From: Mariniphaga anaerophila | GTDB taxonomy: Bacteria; Bacteroidota; Bacteroidia; Bacteroidales; Prolixibacteraceae | Direction: 5' to 3' | DNA: 64,000 bases | Assembly: GCF_900129025.1 (NCBI RefSeq) | Contig: NZ_FQUM01000005.1 | Coordinates: forward strand, 124,001-188,000 | Part shown: positions 50,377 to 59,246 of the stretch, piece after piece | Layout of the letters: each line of letters begins with the position of its first letter | Position numbering within the stretch: position 1 is the first letter of the stretch | Position numbers and translations under genes: made by a program | Notes under the pieces: model-generated | What the model was told of the DNA's origin: nothing | Databases searched by the model: none | The model's input: the letters and a program-made list of their open reading frames with translations, nothing else

Positions 50377-53300
50377 ATGAAAATTTTATGTAGTAACCGG
50401 CCTACTCTCATTAAACTATGGGCCACAAAAACGTTTCGAACCATGAGGTTAACACTGTATGCACTAATTCTAACCGCGGCACAAAGTTATGCTCTCAGCG
50501 GCTACGCCCAGGCAACAAGGCTAAACCTTGAGATGGAAAACACTACTGTGCGCGAAGTTCTGGCAGAAATTGAAAACATGTCGGAATTCCGATTCCTGTT
50601 CAACAGCAAAATTGTGGATGTCGACCGTGTGCTAAATGTAGATTTTAACGACCTGACCATCGACAAAGCGCTGGACAGAATTTTCAGGGGAACCGACGCG
50701 GCTTACAGAATCATAGACCGTCAGGTTGTCCTCTTCTCCAAAGACGAACCTGTTCTCGGCAGCACAGAAGCAGCGCAACAAGGAGTCATCTCCGGAAAAG
50801 TTGCCGACATTGGAGGGCAGCCTTTACCAGGTGTAACCGTAATTATTAAAGGGACTACCAGAGGTACTATAACCGATACTAACGGTTTTTATACGTTGTC
50901 AGAGGTACCTGCTGACGCCACTCTGATTTTTTCATTTGTGGGCATGCGCACTCAGGAAATAGGAGTGGGAAACCAAGCTTCAGTCAATGTTACTATGGCA
51001 GAAGATGCCATTGGATTAGACGAAGTTATTGTTGTTGGATTTGGTACACAAAAGAAAGCTGACCTGACAGGAGCAGTAAGTTCTGTTCAGGGAGAAGAAC
51101 TGCTTAAAAGAATTGATGTATCAAATACTGCCGCTGCAATGCAGGGACTTTCTCCGGGCCTGACGATACAAAATTTCGCAGGAGAACCGGGAAGAGAAGA
51201 CATTCGAATAAGAATAAGGGGTAATGGAACTTTAAATAACTCCGACCCTTTAGTATTAATTGATGGTGTTGAAAGATCTTTATCAACTGTTGAGCCCAGC
51301 GACATTGAAACAATGTCTATTCTGAAAGATGCGGCATCGGCAGCAATATATGGATCAAGAGCAGCAAACGGAGTTATCCTCATCACCACAAAACGCGGAA
51401 CCACCGACGGAACCATCGTCAACTACCATTACAGCGTTGGTTTTCAAAATGTTCTCGGGTACCCTGAGGCTGCCGACATTGAAAGCTGGCTGAATCTGGA
51501 AAATGAAGCACAGGTAAATGCCGGAGGGCAACCATTATGGTCACAAGATTATATCAGTAAAGTACTTTCAGGCTCAGACCCGATAAATTACCCCTTTACG
51601 GTTTACGAAGATTACTTATTCCATAAAAATTCACCTCAACAACGCCACAGCATCTCTTTAACATCAGGAGGGAAAAACGGAAGAATCTTTGCATCTGTAA
51701 ACTACCTCGACCAGGACGGTATAATTAACAGGTTCAACAACAAACGTCTGTCTGCAAGAATAAACTCAGACCTGTTTATTACAGATAAATTAACTGCTAA
51801 TTTCAACCTAAACTATATGAATAAAAAGGCCACAGGCCCTGGTCATACTGCCCAAAGGTTAGTACAGGCTATGCTTCATATGAACAGATCTATTGTTGGC
51901 AGGTATCCTGATGGTACGTGGGATTTGATTAGCGGGCAATGGAATGCTGTTGCCATGATGGATAACGGAGAAAGAGTACTAGACAGAAATGAAATTGTAA
52001 GCCAGGTTGGACTCGAATATAAAATTTTACCGAGCCTGTCATTTAAAGGCGATGTTACTCTCAAAGCATACGGAGAAAGCGAGAGCACATTTATGAATTC
52101 CCTCGCTGGAATGAGAAGTTATAAAACAGGAGAACTAGTAACTGTGGGAGGTTGGTTTGCCGTGAATAATCTTACAGAATCACAAGAAAATTCCAAAGAA
52201 TGGAGTCAAAGAGCCTATTTGAATTTTAATGAGAATTTTGAAAAACATAACATTGAAGCAACTGTCGGTTATGAAGGAATTACCAGCGACACCTTGAATG
52301 TCGTCGGCTACAGACAAGGCTTTTACAACAATGAACTACGTGACCTTAATTCAGGTGGAGCAACAGGGCAAACCGCTACAGGTAGCAGAAAAGAGTCGGC
52401 TCTTCAATCATTTTTTGGAAGAGTAAACTACTCTTTTGATTCCAAATATTTATTTCAAGCAAATGTCAGATATGACGGCTCATCGAGATTTGCATCAGGA
52501 AAAAGATGGGGTTTTTTCCCTTCATTCTCAGCAGGATGGCGCGTTTCTCAGGAAAGCTTTCTGATTGATAACAAAACAATTAGCAACTTAAGGCTAAGAG
52601 CTTCCTGGGGGCAGCTTGGAAATCAAAACATTGGACTCTACAGGTATTTAAATACCTATAATCTGGAACAGCCTTATGCATTCAATGGTGAGTCAGTTTC
52701 AGGAGCTGCGATAACAGTAGCCGGAAATCCTTCAATCACCTGGGAAACAACAACCATGACAAACATTGGCTTTGACCTTGGATTAGTTGACAACAGAGTA
52801 GAAGTTATAGCCGAATACTTTAACAATTTAACTACTGACATTCTGCTTGACCTGCCAATTGCGCCAACAGTAGGGGTTGAAGCACCTACCCAAAATGCAG
52901 CCTCGGTTTCTAATAAAGGATACGAAATTACAGTAAGGTATTTCAGCCCAAAAAGAAATGACGGCGGGTTTCAGTATTCTGTAGGATTAAACTTCTCTGA
53001 TGTTGTAAATAAAATAGAAGATTTACATGGAACAGGACCGTATTTCCCTGATAAATTCAGTGTTTGGGAAGAGGGTTATTCGATGAACTCACTGCGTGGA
53101 TTGGTATCTCCCGGTTTATATCGAAATGAATCAGATTGGTCTAAATATCCAACAAAACTTGTACCTCAGGTAACAACCGGAGATATTATTTATAAAGACC
53201 TTAATAACGACGGAGTTATTTCGCAGACTCTGTATCCGACAGGAGACCAATTGGTAATCGCAAATGAGGATCCTCGCTATGAATTTGGAATTAATGTAAA

Positions 53301-53733
53301 TGCCAGTTATAAAGCATTCGATTTTACCATGTTCTTGCAAGGAGTATTACAAAAGTGGCATGCGCTTGACGGAGCCCTTATGGAAGGGCCAAACTGGGGG
53401 AACTTTATTCCGGCAGTAATGGCAAAAGAAACCTACCATCCAACCAGAAACCCTGAAGGAACATGGCCTCTTGTAACATACGGGAACAGTTGGAACCTTG
53501 CACAGTCTGATTTCTGGCTGCAAGATTCGCGCTATATGAGATTGAAAAATATTCAAGTTGGGTATACCATTAAACCCTCAAATTACATTTCTAATTTAAG
53601 GGTATATGTTTCAGGAGAAAACCTCGTAACGTTTACACCTTCTGAATTATTTGATCCGGAAACCCCACGCGGAAGGAGTCAATTCTTCCCTCACTCAAAA
53701 ATTGTAAGCGCAGGGGTTAATATTACCTTCTAA
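50377..53733 (+). CDS. SusC/RagA-type TonB-dependent transporter with STN domain
   Basis: The 1118-residue outer-membrane transporter has a long basic N-region and signal peptide (about residues 1-44), an STN signalling domain (about 47-121; EMENTTVREVLAEIENMSEF) and a CarboxypepD_reg domain (about 137-208; PLPGVTVIIKGTTRGTITD). The TonB box/plug begins near 215 (LDEVIVVGFGTQKK, then IRIRGNGTLNNSDPLVLIDG). The rest is a TonB-dependent barrel. The STN domain is the contact used to signal to FecR, so the locus is inducible by its own substrate. It precedes its SusD partner by 25 nt. Confidence 0.95.
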   Translation: MKILCSNRPTLIKLWATKTFRTMRLTLYALILTAAQSYALSGYAQATRLNLEMENTTVREVLAEIENMSEFRFLFNSKIVDVDRVLNVDFNDLTIDKALDRIFRGTDAAYRIIDRQVVLFSKDEPVLGSTEAAQQGVISGKVADIGGQPLPGVTVIIKGTTRGTITDTNGFYTLSEVPADATLIFSFVGMRTQEIGVGNQASVNVTMAEDAIGLDEVIVVGFGTQKKADLTGAVSSVQGEELLKRIDVSNTAAAMQGLSPGLTIQNFAGEPGREDIRIRIRGNGTLNNSDPLVLIDGVERSLSTVEPSDIETMSILKDAASAAIYGSRAANGVILITTKRGTTDGTIVNYHYSVGFQNVLGYPEAADIESWLNLENEAQVNAGGQPLWSQDYISKVLSGSDPINYPFTVYEDYLFHKNSPQQRHSISLTSGGKNGRIFASVNYLDQDGIINRFNNKRLSARINSDLFITDKLTANFNLNYMNKKATGPGHTAQRLVQAMLHMNRSIVGRYPDGTWDLISGQWNAVAMMDNGERVLDRNEIVSQVGLEYKILPSLSFKGDVTLKAYGESESTFMNSLAGMRSYKTGELVTVGGWFAVNNLTESQENSKEWSQRAYLNFNENFEKHNIEATVGYEGITSDTLNVVGYRQGFYNNELRDLNSGGATGQTATGSRKESALQSFFGRVNYSFDSKYLFQANVRYDGSSRFASGKRWGFFPSFSAGWRVSQESFLIDNKTISNLRLRASWGQLGNQNIGLYRYLNTYNLEQPYAFNGESVSGAAITVAGNPSITWETTTMTNIGFDLGLVDNRVEVIAEYFNNLTTDILLDLPIAPTVGVEAPTQNAASVSNKGYEITVRYFSPKRNDGGFQYSVGLNFSDVVNKIEDLHGTGPYFPDKFSVWEEGYSMNSLRGLVSPGLYRNESDWSKYPTKLVPQVTTGDIIYKDLNNDGVISQTLYPTGDQLVIANEDPRYEFGINVNASYKAFDFTMFLQGVLQKWHALDGALMEGPNWGNFIPAVMAKETYHPTRNPEGTWPLVTYGNSWNLAQSDFWLQDSRYMRLKNIQVGYTIKPSNYISNLRVYVSGENLVTFTPSELFDPETPRGRSQFFPHSKIVSAGVNITF

Positions 53734-53758
53734 CTATTAATATTAAAAACTACACATT

Positions 53759-55303
53759 ATGAAAAAGAATATTTTTCTCTTATTAATAATAACAATATTT
53801 GCATTTTTCACGTCATGCGAAGATGCTTTGGAAACGCTACCTACCGGCTCAGTTTCTGAGGTAATCTACTGGAAATCTGAAAACGATGCGATTCTAAGTG
53901 TTAATGCAGCATATAGGGAACTAGATGGTACCGGCATGGTCACTCTTGACGCCGTAACTGATATTGCAATGCATGCTCCCTCTTCGTCAGGCTATTTATA
54001 CGACGTGGCAGTTGGCACGCTTGATCCGACCAACAACAGCATCAGCGACTACTGGAGTCGCTATTGGGTTGGTGTCAGGAAAGCAAACGATCCGATAAAT
54101 AACATTGATAAAATTGAAACAGGAGACCCTGATTTATTATCAAGATTAAAAGCAGAAGCACGCTTCCTTCGTGCATACTACTATACGATGCTTTCTACAT
54201 TATGGGGCGATGTTCCACTAATTACCGAGGCTCTTGACATTCAGGCACAAGTCAGTCGTACCGAAAAATCGAAAGTGGTTGATTTCATTATCTCTGAACT
54301 GGATGCTATCTCAGGAGTACTCCCGGTAAGTTATACCGGGAATGATATTGGGAGAGCAACAAGAGGGGCTGCTCTGGCATTAAAAGCAAAGGTCGCTTTA
54401 TACAATGGCAGATACGAAATTGCTCGCGATGCAGCAAAAGCCGTAATGAATTTAAATATTTATGATTTGTATCCGGATTACGAAAAACTATTCTGGTACG
54501 AAGGGCAAGGCTGCGAGGAAGTTATTTTTGACCGTTCTTATGCAGTAGGTTATGCGTATACAAACTACATCAGTCGCTCAGCTTCTTCTCTTGGCGGAGG
54601 TTCATATATTGATCCGTTAAGGTCTTTTCTGTTAAAACATGAATACAAAGGAGAAACAGACCCGGAGAATGAATATGCGGGGCTTGATCCACGATTCGGA
54701 TACAATGTTTTATACCCGGGCGCTGTTATGCCCAATGGAGCTATTTATAATTCAGTTCCGACCAGCACTACTCCAGATCGCATTGGAGCCAGTGAAGACG
54801 CTACCCAATACGGATTTAACGTAAGAAAAGGAATCGACTGGGCTGCTGACGGAAGTAACCCAACCCAATCAACATTAAATTTCATTTTAATTCGTTATGC
54901 CGATGTTCTTTTAATGTATGCAGAAGCAAAAATAGAATTGAATGAAATAGACGATTCTGTTTACGATGCCATCAACAGGATACGCACACGCCCAACCGTC
55001 GAAATGCCCGCTATTTCAGCAAATAAAACTCAGGCTGAATTAAGAGAGATAGTAAGGAACGAGCGCACTGTAGAACTGGCATTCGAAGGTCTTCGTTTGT
55101 TTGATATGAATCGCTGGAAAATAGGCGCAGAAAAAGCAAATCCGGCGCAAGGGATCAGATATAAAAACGATGCAGGCGAATGGACCATTTTCAGCCGGGG
55201 ACTTACCCGCAGCTTCAGGGCAGACAGGGACTATCTCTGGCCGATACCACAAGAAGAGGTTGAGGTAAACCCGAATATAGGGCAGAACCCGAATTACATC
55301 TAG
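53759..55303 (+). CDS. SusD/RagB-type surface lipoprotein
   Basis: The 514-residue substrate-binding lid of the transporter starts with lipobox FTSC (Cys20). The TPR-like helical core includes RLKAEARFLRAYYYTMLSTLWGDVP, the hallmark SusD segment (shown in part: RFLRAYYYTMLSTLWGD), and the C-terminal half has LNFILIRYADVLLMYAEAKIELNE and ELREIVRNERTVELAFEGLR (each in part). It is anchored at the surface and captures the ligand. It lies 25 nt after susC and 114 nt before the tandem DUF1080 gene. Confidence 0.95.
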   Translation: MKKNIFLLLIITIFAFFTSCEDALETLPTGSVSEVIYWKSENDAILSVNAAYRELDGTGMVTLDAVTDIAMHAPSSSGYLYDVAVGTLDPTNNSISDYWSRYWVGVRKANDPINNIDKIETGDPDLLSRLKAEARFLRAYYYTMLSTLWGDVPLITEALDIQAQVSRTEKSKVVDFIISELDAISGVLPVSYTGNDIGRATRGAALALKAKVALYNGRYEIARDAAKAVMNLNIYDLYPDYEKLFWYEGQGCEEVIFDRSYAVGYAYTNYISRSASSLGGGSYIDPLRSFLLKHEYKGETDPENEYAGLDPRFGYNVLYPGAVMPNGAIYNSVPTSTTPDRIGASEDATQYGFNVRKGIDWAADGSNPTQSTLNFILIRYADVLLMYAEAKIELNEIDDSVYDAINRIRTRPTVEMPAISANKTQAELREIVRNERTVELAFEGLRLFDMNRWKIGAEKANPAQGIRYKNDAGEWTIFSRGLTRSFRADRDYLWPIPQEEVEVNPNIGQNPNYI

Positions 55304-55417
55304 TATTTCAATTTCTGGTAGAATGGAACTAGCACTTATCCAGAGTGCTTCCTTAATAGTCTCTCAGATTAATGCTGGTTCCATACTCCTTTTTGCTCAA
55401 TAATAAACTATAATAAC

Positions 55418-56674
55418 ATGAAATCCAGATTTTTCTTTATTCTACTACTCCCGTTTCTTACACTCTCCTGCTCTCAAAAATCAAATACCCTTTCGAAAAG
55501 TGAAATTTCCGAAGGCTGGGAATTACTTTTTGACGGCCAGTCGTTAGACCAATGGAAAATGTATAACGGAGGGGAAGTAACCGGATGGATAGTTGAAGAT
55601 AATTGTCTCGTTGCTCTCGGACTCGGAGGCGATATTGGAGGGGACATAATCACGAAAAAACAATATGACAACTTCGAAATTTCGGTTGACTGGAAAGCAG
55701 GAGTTGGAGGAAATAGCGGATTAATGTATCATGTTTTGGAAAACAAAAATTTTAATGCGCCGTATCTCACCGGACCCGAATACCAATTTATAGACGAGAA
55801 AGGATTTTCAGAGCCGTTAGAAGAATGGCAAAAAACAGGATGCGATTATGCCATGCACCTGCCTGATTTAAGCAAAAAAAAGCTACATCCGGCCGGAAAA
55901 TGGAACAACAGCAAAATTGTTTTTGATAACGGGCATGTAGAACATTGGTTAAACGGAGAAAAAATTCTTGAATTTGAAGCATGGACTCCTGATTGGTACG
56001 AACGCAGAAATAGCGGAAAATGGGAAAACATGCCCGAATACGGGTTGTCGCCAATCGGACATATTTGCCTGCAAGACCACGGAGCTAAATTCTGGTTCAA
56101 AAACATCAAGATTAAGCCTCTTCCCAAAAAAAAGAAAGAACCGGTTAACCTTTTTAATGGCAAAGACCTTACCGGATGGAAAATATTCGGCACTGAAAAA
56201 TGGTGGGTAAACGATGGCCTTTTAATATGTGAAAGCGGACCCGATAAAGAATATGGCTATCTGGGAACAGAGAGATATTATAAAGACTTTGATTTATCAC
56301 TCGAATTCAAACAGGAAGCCGATGGGAACAGCGGAGTTTTCATCCGGTCTACAATTGAAGGCACAAAAATAGCAGGATGGCAGGTTGAAGTTGCACCCAA
56401 GAATCACGATACAGGCGGTATTTATGAATCGTACGGTAGAGGATGGCTCGAACAAATACCAGACGAGAAGGAAAACATCCTGAAAGAAAACGATTGGAAT
56501 ACAATGAGAATTAAAGTAGTGGGAGACGAAATTACAACATGGCTAAATGGAATCCAGATGGTACATTTAAAAGACGCAAAAATAGGGGATGCTGTCGGCC
56601 GGATAGCCTTGCAAATTCATTCAGGAGGAGGAATTAAAATCTTATGGAGAAACTTAGAATTAAAAGAACTGTAG
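55418..56674 (+). CDS. Tandem DUF1080 (3-keto-disaccharide hydrolase-type) lipoprotein
   Basis: The 418-residue lipoprotein (lipobox LSC, Cys18) has two DUF1080 domains. Domain 1 (about 32-235) is of the type with GNSGLMYHVLE, an aromatic DWYERRNSGKW loop and LQDHGAKFWFKNIKIKPL at its end. Domain 2 (about 242-418) has EADGNSGVFIRS, TGGIYESYGRGW and IALQIHSGGGI, and resembles the single-domain protein at 4414-5016 at about 70% identity. The two domains are unlike each other, which suggests fusion of two functions, such as lyase/hydratase and a second hydrolase or binding module. It is next to the predicted oxidoreductase and isomerase, as expected for 3-keto-glycoside breakdown. Confidence 0.9.
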   Translation: MKSRFFFILLLPFLTLSCSQKSNTLSKSEISEGWELLFDGQSLDQWKMYNGGEVTGWIVEDNCLVALGLGGDIGGDIITKKQYDNFEISVDWKAGVGGNSGLMYHVLENKNFNAPYLTGPEYQFIDEKGFSEPLEEWQKTGCDYAMHLPDLSKKKLHPAGKWNNSKIVFDNGHVEHWLNGEKILEFEAWTPDWYERRNSGKWENMPEYGLSPIGHICLQDHGAKFWFKNIKIKPLPKKKKEPVNLFNGKDLTGWKIFGTEKWWVNDGLLICESGPDKEYGYLGTERYYKDFDLSLEFKQEADGNSGVFIRSTIEGTKIAGWQVEVAPKNHDTGGIYESYGRGWLEQIPDEKENILKENDWNTMRIKVVGDEITTWLNGIQMVHLKDAKIGDAVGRIALQIHSGGGIKILWRNLELKEL

Positions 56675-56719
56675 CAAATACAATCAACTGTTTTTTACAA
56701 CAATAAAACTTTATATACT

Positions 56720-58024
56720 ATGGACTTATCAAGAAGACAATTTACAAAGATTGCCGGGCTGGCAACAGTAGGAACGATTGTGTCGTCTAAGGCAGTATGG
56801 GCGGCCAATAGTAACACATTAAAAGTTGGCCTCATCGGATGTGGCGGCCGAGGAACCGGAGCTGCAGAACAAGCGTTAAACGCTGATCCTAACGTAATAC
56901 TTACAGCAATGGCCGATGCTTTCTCAGACCATCTGGAAAGCTCATACAACTCATTGAAAGAAAAATTTGGCGAAAAAATACAGGTTGCCGAAAACAAAAA
57001 GTTTGTTGGACTGGATGCCTTCCAGAAACTGATTGACTCTGACGTTGACGTAGTCTTGCTGGCTACTCCCCCCGCGTTCCGCCCAGAACACCTGGAAGCG
57101 GCAATAAATGCCGGAAAGCACATTTTCTGCGAAAAACCTTTTGCTGTTGATGCTCCCGGATTACGCAGGGTAATGATGGCTGCAAAAAAGGCAAAAGACA
57201 AACAATTATCTCTGGTTTCAGGCTTTTGCTGGAGATACCACATACCAAAACGTGAAACATTTAACCGCGTTTTAGACGGTCAGATTGGCGAAATTGTTGC
57301 TGCCGAAGCTACTTACAACACCGGAGAACTGTGGTACAAAGAACGTCAGAAAGGATGGTCTGACATGGAATACAAACTGCGCAACTGGCTTTATTACAAC
57401 TGGCTTTCAGGCGATCATATCATCGAACAGGCTATTCACAGTATCGATATGCTTTCGTGGGCAATGGGAGATGAAGCTCCTGTAAAAGTAAGCGGAACCG
57501 GAGGAAGACAAAAGCGTACAGATAAAAAGTACGGAAATATTTATGACCACTTCGGCATAACCTATGAGTACTCCAATGGAACAAAAGCTTACTTCTTCTG
57601 CCGCCAGCAAACAGGAACAACGCCATCTTATGCAGTTGAATTAACAGGGTTAGATGGAAAATGTATTGTAGATTGCAGAACAGGACTACATGAAATAAAG
57701 GGCAAAAATCCGTGGAAATACGATGATGATACCAAATTCACCGATGAAAATGCCTATAAAAAGTCTAAAGTAAAAAACATGTACCAGCAGGAGCACGACG
57801 AGCTTTTTGCCTCTATTCGAGGAGGGAAGGCCATGAATGACGGAGAATGGATGACCCGCTCCAACCTGTTGGCAATGGCTGGCCGGATGGCTGCATATAG
57901 CGGAGAAACCATTTCTTATGAACAGGCACTCTCTTCGATGGAAGTACTGTTCCCCGAGAAAATTTCATGGAAGACAAAATATGACATTCCGGTTGCTGTT
58001 CCGGGAATTACAAAATTTCAATAA
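56720..58024 (+). CDS. Tat-exported Gfo/Idh/MocA oxidoreductase
   Basis: The 434-residue NAD(P)-type oxidoreductase has a Tat signal (SRRQFTKIAGLATVG, Arg5-Arg6), indicating export with its cofactor bound. The Rossmann motif is GLIGCGGRG at about 37-45, followed by ANAGKHIFCEKPFAVDA, in which Glu138-Lys139-Pro140 carries the catalytic Lys of the family. The C-terminal domain is the usual alpha/beta dimer fold. Periplasmic family members oxidise C3 of sugars. The next gene starts 7 nt later. Confidence 0.92.
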   Translation: MDLSRRQFTKIAGLATVGTIVSSKAVWAANSNTLKVGLIGCGGRGTGAAEQALNADPNVILTAMADAFSDHLESSYNSLKEKFGEKIQVAENKKFVGLDAFQKLIDSDVDVVLLATPPAFRPEHLEAAINAGKHIFCEKPFAVDAPGLRRVMMAAKKAKDKQLSLVSGFCWRYHIPKRETFNRVLDGQIGEIVAAEATYNTGELWYKERQKGWSDMEYKLRNWLYYNWLSGDHIIEQAIHSIDMLSWAMGDEAPVKVSGTGGRQKRTDKKYGNIYDHFGITYEYSNGTKAYFFCRQQTGTTPSYAVELTGLDGKCIVDCRTGLHEIKGKNPWKYDDDTKFTDENAYKKSKVKNMYQQEHDELFASIRGGKAMNDGEWMTRSNLLAMAGRMAAYSGETISYEQALSSMEVLFPEKISWKTKYDIPVAVPGITKFQ

Positions 58025-58030
58025 GTTACC

Positions 58031-58945
58031 ATGAACAGAAAAACTTTTATTCGATCAGCAGCCCTTGTGGCCGGAGCAGCAACAATTGCTCCTCCTACGC
58101 TAAAAGCAAATGTATCTCAGGCTAAAGACACCTGCAAAGTTACATTGAAAAAAGGCCTGGGATTTGGCATGATTAAAGAAGACCTTTCGCTAACAGATAA
58201 ATTCAAGTTAGTAAAAGATTTGGGATTTGATGGGGTTGAACTCAACAGCCCACTTGACCTGAATGTATCGGAAGTATTGGAGGCCAAAGAAAAATCGGGA
58301 ATTGAACTACCGAGTGTTGTGAATAAAGACCACTGGAAGAAACCACTTTCAGACCCTGATCCTGAGGTTCGAAAAGCTTGTATTCAATCTGTTGCCCAGT
58401 CGTTGCAAGATGTAAAAGACCTTGGCGGAGACACGGTTCTGGTGGTTCCCGGCGTGGTTAACGAGAACGTAAGTTACGAGCAGGCCTACAACACGGCCCT
58501 TGATTCGGTTCGGGAGTTGATTCCGTATGCTGAAAAAACCGGAATGCAGGTAGCCTTAGAGAATGTATGGAACAATTTTCTGCTCAGCCCGGTGGAAGCT
58601 AAACGTTTTGTAGATGACATTAACCACCCGCTGATAGGATGGTATTTCGATATTGGCAATATCCTGCGGTACGGATGGCCCGAGCATTGGATAAAAACAC
58701 TGAACTCGCGCATTATGAAACTCCACATCAAAGAATTCAGTCGTAAGTTAATGAATGAAAAAGGATTGTGGGAAGGCTTCAAAGTTAATCTTCTGGATGG
58801 AGACAACAATTGGCCGGTAGTAATGAAAGCGGTAAGCGAAATCAATCACAGGGGAGGCTGGTTAACTGCCGAAGTCAGCGGCGGAGACAGAGCTCACCTG
58901 GAAGATATTTCGAAACGGATGGATAAGATAATTGGGTATTTATAG
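58031..58945 (+). CDS. Exported sugar phosphate isomerase/epimerase-like TIM barrel
   Basis: The 304-residue protein is a xylose-isomerase-like TIM barrel (AP_endonuc_2). It has an N-terminal signal of the MNRKTFIRSAALVAGAA type: the usual Tat twin Arg is replaced by Arg-Lys. The barrel includes LKDLGFDGVELNSP-type strands (KDLGFDGVELNSP), VALENVWNNF, GWYFDIGNILRYGWP, and LHIKEFS, giving Glu/Asp/His metal ligands. Related enzymes act as isomerases or as 3-keto-glycoside lyases. It is 7 nt after the Gfo/Idh gene. Confidence 0.87.
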   Translation: MNRKTFIRSAALVAGAATIAPPTLKANVSQAKDTCKVTLKKGLGFGMIKEDLSLTDKFKLVKDLGFDGVELNSPLDLNVSEVLEAKEKSGIELPSVVNKDHWKKPLSDPDPEVRKACIQSVAQSLQDVKDLGGDTVLVVPGVVNENVSYEQAYNTALDSVRELIPYAEKTGMQVALENVWNNFLLSPVEAKRFVDDINHPLIGWYFDIGNILRYGWPEHWIKTLNSRIMKLHIKEFSRKLMNEKGLWEGFKVNLLDGDNNWPVVMKAVSEINHRGGWLTAEVSGGDRAHLEDISKRMDKIIGYL

Positions 58946-59043
58946 TCCATTCTCCACAACAGGGAATCGTTCAAATTCCTACTTCTCGTTCGTGAAACAG
59001 TGACAAATAAAAACGATTGTTTCGACGAACCGTTTGACAAATA

Positions 59044-59083
59044 CAAAGCTCGTTTTAAAGTTTACTTTGAAACGGGCTTTTTA
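59044..59083 (+). terminator. Long-stem terminator dividing the locus
   Basis: AAAGCTCGTTT (59045-59055) pairs with AAACGGGCTTT (59070-59080), continued by AAAG/CTTT inside; about 16 pairs with two G-U, followed by T residues. Confidence 0.8.
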
Positions 59084-59194
59084 AATAAATAACGCTATAT
59101 TTAATCCAACTTCGATTTAAACCAGCATGAAACTAACATGAATTTTCTTCATTCAAAATTTACAAAAAGGGATGATTAAAATTTATGTGAGTTC

Positions 59195-59225
59195 CTGAAT
59201 GTCTTCAATTTTTTTTAACATTCAG
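59195..59225 (+). promoter_or_regulatory. Hairpin in the leader of the FAD-dependent oxidoreductase gene
   Basis: CTGAATGT (59195-59202) pairs with ACATTCAG (59218-59225), a perfect 8-bp stem with a T-rich 15-nt loop, 21 nt before ATG 59247. It could control translation or be an operator. Confidence 0.4.
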
Positions 59226-59246
59226 AAATCAAAAAAATTAATACAG

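Larger units (their letters stand above)
58946..59246. other. Gap after the TIM-barrel gene: terminator and hairpin
   Basis: This 301-nt gap contains the terminator at 59044-59083 and a second hairpin at 59195-59225 next to the following start. No ORF with a recognised family is seen in it. Confidence 0.6.
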
